DNA of 11,303 nucleotides from an uncultured Eubacterium sp. (lineage in GTDB: Bacteria; Bacillota; Clostridia; Lachnospirales; Lachnospiraceae). Of this stretch, positions 6,262-11,303 are shown one piece after another. The notes under the pieces are model-generated. The model saw only the letters and a list, made by a program, of their open reading frames with translations, did not search any database and was not told where the DNA came from. The stretch spans positions 1 to 11,303 of the forward strand of contig CABRZK010000057.1 in assembly GCA_902475415.1 (NCBI GenBank). Direction: 5' to 3'. How positions within the stretch are numbered: position 1 is the first letter of the stretch; the number at the start of each line of letters is the position of its first letter. The translations under genes and the position numbers were made by a program.

Positions 6262-8838
6262 ATGAAAAAGAAAAAAGTATTGGCTACATTAATCGCAGTA
6301 GCAGCTTGCCTTACTTTCACAGGCGTGGCAGCACCTTCTGCTCTGACAACAACGGCTCAGGCAGCAGGCTATACCGGACTGAAGAGAATTTCAGCAGGTA
6401 ACTGGCAGTATTACAAAAACGGAAAGAAAGTAACAAGCGGCACAGACGTAGTAAAAAACGAAAACGGCTGGTGGTATGTAAAGAACGGTAAAGTTGATTT
6501 CAAAGCAAACACCGTAGCGAAGAACCAGAACGGCTGGTGGCTGATTCGCAATGGTAAAGTAGATTTTTCCGCAAATACCGTAGCAAAGAATGAGAACGGC
6601 TGGTGGCTGATTCGCAATGGTAAAGTAGATTTTTCCGCAAATACCGTAGCAAAGAACCAGAATGGCTGGTGGCTGATCCGCAATGGTAAAGTAGATTTTT
6701 CCGCAAATACAGTAGCAAAAAATGAGAATGGCTGGTGGAGAATTGAAGATGGAAAAGTAAACTTTGACTGCAACAGCGTAGAGAAAAATGAGAACGGCTG
6801 GTGGAAACTGGTAAATGGAAAAGTTGATTTCGGATACAATGGTTTAGCAGACAATGCAAACGGTAAGTGGATGATTGAAAACGGAAAAGTAACTTTTGCA
6901 TACAATGGTGCTTATATGGATGAAGAAGGCATGGGCTATATTGTAGAGAACAGCAAGGTAAATACAGATCAGATTTCTGCTCTTGATTATCTGAATGCAA
7001 AGCAGAATACAGCACAGTATTTTGATTACTCTGCAAAAATCGCTGAGCAGATGAAGAACTATCCTGTAGTTCCGGAAGCAGCAAAAATTGATATTGCAGC
7101 AGCAGATGAGAACGGAGCATCCGGTGTGGTTCTGACAGCTTCCAGAAAATCTCAGGGTGATTATTACTTGAATGCACTGGTTGCAGGAGACAAGATCAGT
7201 TTGACAGCAACAGGAGACAATAAAGTGGTATCTGCAGTCAGCAGCAATGAAGCAAGTGATATTGCAGTAGTGGATGGAAATGTATCATTTACACCGGCAG
7301 CAATCAAGGCAGGAGATCCGGTTGACGAAGTTATCACCGTAACTATGACAGATGGTACAGAGTATCGTGTACATACTTTAAATGAGATGATGCCTGGCAT
7401 GGATATCACAGGTACTGGTGTTAAAGCTTCTGATGCAGGTGTATATACCTTTTCACTGGATCATTTCTTCCTTCGTGTAAACACAGACGGAGAGCTGATA
7501 TACTATCGTTATATCCCGCAGGAAGAAGTAACTGTAGATTCCCGTGGTCAGGTAGCTGAAAACATGGCAGAGAATTTTGCTGCACAGGATGCTATCGATG
7601 GAAGCCGTTACTATACTGCATTTATCGAGCTTGAGCCGACATACAGAAATGTACTGGGTGGTTTCTCAAGCGGATATTATCTTGTAATGGACGAGAATTA
7701 TGTAGATGTTGATCAGGCTACTATGGCAGCAAATACCGATGAGAAACATTATCATGGACAGGGATATCTGGATCAGCATGAGTTTGTAGTACTTGGCAAA
7801 AATCATTACATTAACTTAAGCTATACACCGGTGCTGGCAGATAATCTTCCGGAGACAGTAAAAGGTCTTGACGGTGGAAACACTGCTTATGTATGGGTTG
7901 GCATTATCCAGGAAGTAAAAGATGGAAAAGTAATCAAAGAAATCAACACAGGTGATTACCCGTTATTATATGATTCTGCAGTAGAGTCTATTGATTATGA
8001 AAACAGTACACTGAAAGGTGTTCCGACGACAGCAGGACAGGATCAGGTTGCAAACAACTTTGCAGCAGGTTTAAAAGATTATGTACATGTAAATAGCGTT
8101 GACTACACATTAGATGCACACGGAAATACAGATAAAATTCTTGTTTCCATGCGTGACCAGAGTGCTGTTTACCAGTTCGACTTTGATACAGGAGCTATCG
8201 ACTGGATCCTTGGTGGTAAAGCATCCACTCTGAAAGGTTATGAAGGATACACATCTGATCGTAAAGATGATAAAGGAAATGCATTTAAAGCACTGACTTA
8301 CGCACAGCATTTTGCACGTTATACGAACAAAGATGAGAATGGTATGATTAGTGTAAATACACAGATCAGTGTATTTGATAACCAGACAGGTATCGGACCG
8401 TTCTTGACATCTCCGACATATCCGGGAGCTCCGACAACAAAAACACGTACATTTGAAGTAAGTATCAATGAAGCAAAAGGAACAGCAAAAGTTTTCAATG
8501 CGATCAACGGTACAGATCTGACAAATAAAAATGGTAAATATCACATTACCAGCCACTGCGGAAGCGTACAGTATGACAGTGATACATCCGTAACAATCGG
8601 TTGGGGACTTCACGGTGCCATTGATAGTATTCCTGGTATAGTTCCAGATGAGAAATTGACAATTCATGATAGCAATTATCCTGAAATCGCTCTGAAACAG
8701 GGATGCCGTCCGGTATTTACAGATTACAATATGGCAGCAGGAACAATTTCCTTCGAGCTGACACCTGTCAGAAATATGATGAACATGGGTAGTCCGGATG
8801 TACTGTTCTCTTACAGAACTTACAAGAACGCAGACTAA
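6262..8838 (+). CDS. Secreted aryl-sulfate sulfotransferase with cell-wall-type WW repeats
   Basis: This 858-residue exported protein has a Sec signal peptide (KKKK, then a hydrophobic core, with cleavage likely after TTAQA near residue 34). Seven 22-residue repeats follow (about 67-220), built on NGWW...NGKVDF and related to surface-attachment repeats. A beta-rich linker domain (about 290-380) leads into an ASST-like beta-propeller (about 385-858). ASST enzymes move sulfate from a phenyl sulfate directly to another phenol without PAPS, through a sulfo-histidine. Candidate active-site residues are H506 (LDQHEF), H609 and N611 (DYVHVNS), R631 (SMRDQSAV) and H683 (YAQHFAR). Their order and spacing fit H252, H356/N358, R374 and H436 of the E. 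coli enzyme as I recall them. FDFDTGAIDWILGGK and ISVFDNQTG are further family hallmarks. One change is Asp632 where related proteins usually have His after the Arg. Acceptor and donor are unknown. The protein is probably tethered to the cell surface. Confidence 0.85.
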   Translation: MKKKKVLATLIAVAACLTFTGVAAPSALTTTAQAAGYTGLKRISAGNWQYYKNGKKVTSGTDVVKNENGWWYVKNGKVDFKANTVAKNQNGWWLIRNGKVDFSANTVAKNENGWWLIRNGKVDFSANTVAKNQNGWWLIRNGKVDFSANTVAKNENGWWRIEDGKVNFDCNSVEKNENGWWKLVNGKVDFGYNGLADNANGKWMIENGKVTFAYNGAYMDEEGMGYIVENSKVNTDQISALDYLNAKQNTAQYFDYSAKIAEQMKNYPVVPEAAKIDIAAADENGASGVVLTASRKSQGDYYLNALVAGDKISLTATGDNKVVSAVSSNEASDIAVVDGNVSFTPAAIKAGDPVDEVITVTMTDGTEYRVHTLNEMMPGMDITGTGVKASDAGVYTFSLDHFFLRVNTDGELIYYRYIPQEEVTVDSRGQVAENMAENFAAQDAIDGSRYYTAFIELEPTYRNVLGGFSSGYYLVMDENYVDVDQATMAANTDEKHYHGQGYLDQHEFVVLGKNHYINLSYTPVLADNLPETVKGLDGGNTAYVWVGIIQEVKDGKVIKEINTGDYPLLYDSAVESIDYENSTLKGVPTTAGQDQVANNFAAGLKDYVHVNSVDYTLDAHGNTDKILVSMRDQSAVYQFDFDTGAIDWILGGKASTLKGYEGYTSDRKDDKGNAFKALTYAQHFARYTNKDENGMISVNTQISVFDNQTGIGPFLTSPTYPGAPTTKTRTFEVSINEAKGTAKVFNAINGTDLTNKNGKYHITSHCGSVQYDSDTSVTIGWGLHGAIDSIPGIVPDEKLTIHDSNYPEIALKQGCRPVFTDYNMAAGTISFELTPVRNMMNMGSPDVLFSYRTYKNAD
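6460..6921 (+). repeat. Seven tandem 66-bp coding repeats (22-residue WW units)
   Basis: Units begin at 6460, 6526, 6592, 6658, 6724, 6790 and 6856, each encoding [EQA]NG[WK]W...NGKV.F and ending in a KN- or DN-like turn. Units 2, 3 and 4 (6526-6723) are almost identical at the DNA level, while units 1 and 5-7 have diverged. A degenerate partial unit precedes the array (GNWQYYKNGKKV, residues 46-57) and another follows it. This pattern suggests recent duplication of the middle units and makes copy-number change by slippage or recombination likely. Confidence 0.93.
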
Positions 8839-8885
8839 TCGAACAGAGAGAATCGCAGTCATCTATGGATGAATAAAACACACAG

Positions 8886-8907
8886 TCCCGGGGAATTTTC
8901 CCCGGGA
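8886..8907 (+). terminator. Hairpin terminator after the ASST gene
   Basis: TCCCGGGGAA (8886-8895) and TTCCCCGGGA (8898-8907) form a GC-rich stem with a tight AT loop, 47 bases after the stop. The downstream tract (TTGTTGCGT) is only moderately T-rich. The TTG of that tract is also the start of the likely -35 box of the lysR promoter, so terminator and promoter are packed together. Confidence 0.75.
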
Positions 8908-8910
8908 TTG

Positions 8911-8939
8911 TTGCGTCTTCCCGGGAAAAAGTGTACACT
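8911..8939 (+). promoter_or_regulatory. Candidate lysR promoter with a palindrome in the spacer
   Basis: TTGCGT (8911-8916) and TACACT (8934-8939) are 17 bases apart, with TG directly before the -10. A perfect 10-bp palindrome, TTCCCGGGAA (8918-8927), fills the spacer and could be a protein-binding site. The lysR start lies about 112 bases downstream. I see no other signal in the rest of 8940-9032. Confidence 0.5.
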
Positions 8940-9051
8940 GGTCTTATGAAATTATATCCATCGAAATTTGTGTGGTTACAGTAGTATTGGGCAAATTCAG
9001 AATGGATTTTTATCGGAGTAAGTGTTTTTTATAAGGGGAGAAATAAGTATT

Positions 9052-9939
9052 ATGAGACTGGAACAGATATCGTATTTTCTGAGTGTGGCGGAGCATGGAA
9101 ATATCACCGCAGCGGCGAAATCGCTGTATATATCCCAGCCGGCACTGAGCAAGCAGATCACACTTCTGGAACAGGAGATTGGCGTTCCACTGCTGAAACG
9201 GCAGACAAGAGGCGTTTCACTGACAGAAGCAGGAATGCAGTTTCAGAAGGATTTGAAAAATATTTTAAGAGAACTGGAAAATGCAAAAAAGAATGCAGTT
9301 CTGGCAGGACGGGCTCACAAACCGCTCTTAACGATAGGATGTTTTGACGGAGTTTATTCAGAGGATTTTCTACCTGATTTTTATGAATATATGAAAGAGG
9401 TGGTTCCGGAACAGAAACTGGTGTTGCAGAAATGCTCCTTTGCAGAAGGAAATGAGTTTATCAAAAAAGGAAAGATCGATCTGTGGTTAACATTGAGCCA
9501 GGCATGGGAACATACAGATGGATTTTCACAGAAGACACTGGCAAAGCGAAAAGGAGCTCTGATCTACTCCGTGCGTTCCAGAAAGGGGGAAAAGGAACGT
9601 CTGGTCTGGCAGGATTTTCAGGATGAAACCTGCGTACTGGTGAGAAAAAGCCACAGCCAGGGGCTGTTTAATTATGCGCTGGATGTGATGGAGCAGCTAC
9701 AGCTGGACGCGGGAACCATTGAAATAGTGGAAAACTTAAGTACACAGCTCAGTTATGTAAAACTGGGGCGTGGCTATTGTTTTTTATCGGAAGACGTAGT
9801 GTATGGAAGTAAAGAACTGCGAAAAATTCAACTGCCGGATGAACTTGGCATTGATGTAGTAGCGGTTTGGTCTAAGGAAAATAAAGCTGTCACAGACCTG
9901 ATGGAAAACTATTATCCGAAGGACAGGATACCGGAATGA
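9052..9939 (+). CDS. LysR-family transcriptional regulator
   Basis: This 295-residue protein begins with the classic LysR winged helix-turn-helix: LEQISYFLSVAEHGNITAAA, then KSLYISQPALSKQI, then LLEQEIGVPLLKR (about residues 3-50). An effector-binding domain (about 90-290) follows. Such proteins are usually tetrameric and respond to a small metabolite, often controlling a neighbouring gene. I chose ATG 9052 because the family starts at MRLEQ; AAGGGGAG (9033-9040) is 11 bases upstream. An in-frame GTG at 9022 would overlap that ribosome site. The gene lies 213 bases downstream of the ASST gene on the same strand, each with its own promoter and terminator. The ASST gene is its closest intact neighbour, so control of ASST expression by a phenol or a phenol sulfate is a reasonable guess, although LysR targets are more often divergent. 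The ligand is unknown. Confidence 0.92.
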   Translation: MRLEQISYFLSVAEHGNITAAAKSLYISQPALSKQITLLEQEIGVPLLKRQTRGVSLTEAGMQFQKDLKNILRELENAKKNAVLAGRAHKPLLTIGCFDGVYSEDFLPDFYEYMKEVVPEQKLVLQKCSFAEGNEFIKKGKIDLWLTLSQAWEHTDGFSQKTLAKRKGALIYSVRSRKGEKERLVWQDFQDETCVLVRKSHSQGLFNYALDVMEQLQLDAGTIEIVENLSTQLSYVKLGRGYCFLSEDVVYGSKELRKIQLPDELGIDVVAVWSKENKAVTDLMENYYPKDRIPE

Positions 9940-9979
9940 TTGCAAAAATAGCATTTGAAATACGAAAATCCTTCCAACC

Positions 9980-9993
9980 TTACAGATTTGTAA
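9980..9993. promoter_or_regulatory. Perfect Bce-type operator palindrome
   Basis: TTACA-GATT-TGTAA is a perfect inverted repeat, extended by one more base pair on each side (C at 9979, G at 9994). It fits the TNACA-N4-TGTAA consensus that I recall being proposed for BceR-type regulators upstream of bceAB. It lies 41 bases after the lysR stop and 193 bases before the bceA remnant's ATG, with the lysR terminator in between. A short mRNA hairpin before that terminator is the alternative reading. Confidence 0.5.
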
Positions 9994-9999
9994 GATTAG

Positions 10000-10041
10000 A
10001 GGCAGAAATGTAAGCCAAATCGATGGCTTACGTTTCTGCCT
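10000..10041 (+). terminator. Strong hairpin terminator after lysR
   Basis: An 18-bp stem, AGGCAGAAATGTAAGCCA (10000-10017) against 10024-10041, has one G-T wobble and a 6-base loop. It is followed directly by a TTTT run at 10041-10044. It separates lysR from the bceAB remnant. The rest of 10045-10185 contains only a purine-rich leader with no clear promoter. Confidence 0.9.
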
Positions 10042-10185
10042 TTTGTTATGATAGTGTCATCAAAGAAAAAAGAAATGTATGCGCGCTTATAAAAAGAAAA
10101 ACAGAATCTGCGGTATCGAATTTTGACTGAAAAGATGTTGCTGGAAGATAAATATTGCAGAGCAGAAGGAAGAGGAGTGACAATC

Positions 10186-10335
10186 ATGGCAATTTTGGAA
10201 GTGAATAATGTAAAGAAAATCTATACGACAAGGTTTGGCGGGAATCAGGTACAGGCTTTGAAAAATATCAATTTTTCTGTGGAAAAAGGGGAATATGTGG
10301 CCATCATGGATGAATCCGGTTCCGGAAAAACGACA
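10186..10335 (+). pseudogene. BceA-type ABC transporter ATPase, N-terminal remnant
   Basis: ATG 10186 has a good ribosome site, AGGAG (10173-10177) with 8-base spacing. It opens a typical BceA sequence: MAILEVNNVKKIYTT, then FGGNQVQALKNINFSVEKGEYVAIM, then the Walker A region. The P-loop reads DESGSGKTT where GESGSGKTT is expected, so the first Gly is Asp. Homology stops right after GKTT. The signature motif, Walker B and the rest of an approximately 250-residue ATPase are absent. The frame runs on to a stop at 10519-10521 through unrelated translation, while a different frame carries permease sequence. This is a deletion remnant and cannot hydrolyse ATP. Intact BceA powers a BceB permease that detoxifies lipid-II-cycle antibiotics and signals to BceS. 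Confidence 0.88.
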
Positions 10336-10336
10336 T

Positions 10337-10714
10337 ATCGCAAAAGTACTGGGACAGGAAACATTTTCTGTGGCAGTGATCGCCATTGCCGGAGGAGTTT
10401 TATCCGGTATACTGTACCGCATGAAACAGAATGCGGCAGGTCTGGCCAGCATCTGTGTGCTGTCTACGATGGTTCTGGTTATGATTTCCATGACAGTAAG
10501 TATGTTTGCCGGAGTGGATGATGAACTGAAAGCCCGTTATCCATACGAAGTGAACTATATGGACCGGTCAGAGATCATGGATCCGACCGTGGATGTACAG
10601 GAACTTTATCAGAAAATGACGGATACCATTCAGGCACAGGGAAGAGAAATAATAGATTCAGAATCATTTACACAAATAAAAAGCAATTTCAGGCGATTTT
10701 GCATAGAAAAATAG
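10337..10714 (+). pseudogene. BceB-type (FtsX-like) permease, internal remnant
   Basis: From about 10337, in the +1 frame relative to the ATPase remnant, the translation reads IAKVLGQETFSVAVIAIAG, then GVLSGILYRMKQNAAGL, then ASICVLSTMVLVMISMTVSM and FAGVDDELKARYPYEVNY. It carries two hydrophobic helices and the NAAGLASICVLSTMVLV block that I associate with BceB-like permeases. It has no start of its own. Homology fades after about 10660, and a non-descript tail ends at TAG 10712-10714. An intact BceB is roughly 650 residues with ten helices; only about 110 residues survive. The junction with the ATPase fragment lies near 10333-10342, so one deletion removed most of bceA and the first part of bceB, and a second removed the 3' end. 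Confidence 0.8.
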
Positions 10715-10724
10715 ATTTGTCCGG

Positions 10725-10753
10725 TTGAATTTCGGGAAGGATAATAGTATAAT
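10725..10753 (+). promoter_or_regulatory. Sigma-A promoter of pgi
   Basis: TTGAAT (10725-10730) and a perfect TATAAT (10748-10753) are 17 bases apart. Transcription would begin near 10760, giving a leader of about 50 bases with AGGAGG (10798-10803) before the ATG. The -35 box begins 11 bases after the end of the permease remnant. Confidence 0.85.
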
Positions 10754-10811
10754 TTCCATAGATTGTTAGAATTATAACAAACACAAGAAATGATATGAGG
10801 AGGAATCTATA

Positions 10812-11303
10812 ATGCTTAACTGGAAAAATTTAGATACCCTTGCTTCTTACGAGGAGCTGAAAAAAGTAGATCCTGTCAATGTGGCAGAAGTGATGTCCGG
10901 AGAAAACGGAGCGGAGCGTGTCAAAACTTACAGCATTCCGATGATGGACGGTCTTACTTATAATTATGCAGCAAAAGCAGTTGATGATAAAGTACTGGCT
11001 GCCCTGGCAAAACTTGCCGAGGAAGCACAGCTGATCGAGAAATATGAGTCCCTTTACAACGGAGCAGTAATCAATACCGGTGAGAAACGTCTGGTACTTC
11101 ACCAGCTTACCCGTGGTCAGCTTGGCAATGATGTAGTTGCTGACGGTGTAAACAAACGTGATTTCTATGTATCACAGCAGGAGAGAATCGCTGATTTTGC
11201 AAACAAAGTACATGCAGGCGAGATCACAAATGCTGCAGGTGAGAAATTTACAACGGTTGTCCAGATCGGTATCGGCGGAAGTGACCTTGGTCCGCGTGCG
11301 ATG
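10812..11303 (+). CDS. pgi: Glucose-6-phosphate isomerase, N-terminal part (3' end outside window)
   Basis: The 164 visible codons begin MLNWKNLDTLASYEELKKV and continue through MSGENGAERVKTYSIPM, YNYAAKAVDD, LYNGAVINTGEKRLVLHQLT and FTTVVQIGIGGSDLGPRAM, where the window ends. These are the substrate-binding and SIS-fold signatures of phosphoglucose isomerase; the GIGGSDLGP loop binds the sugar phosphate. The enzyme interconverts glucose-6-phosphate and fructose-6-phosphate in glycolysis and gluconeogenesis in the cytoplasm. The ATG is fixed by AGGAGG with 8-base spacing. The gene has its own near-consensus promoter and codon use dominated by preferred codons, as expected for an abundant housekeeping enzyme. 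It marks the right edge of the disturbed region. Confidence 0.95.
   Translation, partial: MLNWKNLDTLASYEELKKVDPVNVAEVMSGENGAERVKTYSIPMMDGLTYNYAAKAVDDKVLAALAKLAEEAQLIEKYESLYNGAVINTGEKRLVLHQLTRGQLGNDVVADGVNKRDFYVSQQERIADFANKVHAGEITNAAGEKFTTVVQIGIGGSDLGPRAM

Noticed and set aside
6411..6905. Long minus-strand open frames across the WW repeat region
   Set aside because: They are antisense shadows of the repeat array, with no ribosome site and low-complexity translation; the plus-strand gene has signal peptide, promoter and domain support.
6460..6921. Possible CRISPR-like array of 66-bp repeats
   Set aside because: The repeats are contiguous, in frame, protein-coding and have no spacers; no cas genes are present.
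10000..10041. Long inverted repeat as a possible attachment or transposon end
   Set aside because: It is directly followed by a TTTT run and lies 60 bases after a stop codon, the normal setting of an intrinsic terminator; no integrase or transposase is nearby.
1..11303. tRNA, rRNA, riboswitch or insertion sequence
   Set aside because: I saw no cloverleaf, rRNA signature, recognisable aptamer or transposase on either strand.

Overview
The window looks like chromosomal DNA from a gut-type member of the Clostridia, most likely Lachnospiraceae. Pointers are AGGAGG ribosome binding sites, sigma-A promoters of the TTGNNN-N17-TATAAT type, GC-rich hairpin terminators, a Bce-type peptide-antibiotic response regulator, a clostridial-style glucose-6-phosphate isomerase and a GH3 glycosidase with inverted domain order. 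The genus call is inference from family resemblance; no search was run.

Layout, left to right. (1) 1-884: the 3' end of a GH3 beta-glycosidase. (2) 1052-1081: a hairpin terminator between convergent genes. (3) 1161-1832, minus strand: an intact OmpR-family response regulator of the BceR/VirR/GraR type. (4) 2063-5552, plus strand: three intact genes, namely a cardiolipin synthase, a CDF cation efflux transporter and the nuclease SfsA. (5) 5611-6099: a broken BceS-type sensor kinase with an in-frame stop and no ATPase domain. (6) 6262-8838: a secreted 858-residue protein joining WW-type cell-wall repeats to an aryl-sulfate sulfotransferase (ASST) domain, with its own strong promoter and terminators on both sides. 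(7) 9052-9939: a LysR-family regulator. (8) 10186-10714: a collapsed BceAB transporter, in which the start of the ATPase is joined out of frame inside its Walker A motif to an interior piece of the permease. (9) 10812-11303: the start of pgi, with a near-consensus promoter.

Two stories stand out. First, pieces of all four Bce-module components (regulator, kinase, ATPase, permease) lie within about 9.5 kb, but only the regulator is intact. A perfect TTACA-N4-TGTAA palindrome at 9980-9993, the Bce-regulator operator consensus as I recall it, survives upstream of the transporter remnant. A one-mismatch copy at 1876-1889 lies just upstream of the regulator itself. Second, the ASST gene and the LysR gene sit exactly between the kinase remnant and the operator plus transporter remnant. 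This suggests that a phenol-sulfate metabolism cassette replaced the middle of a former antibiotic-resistance locus.
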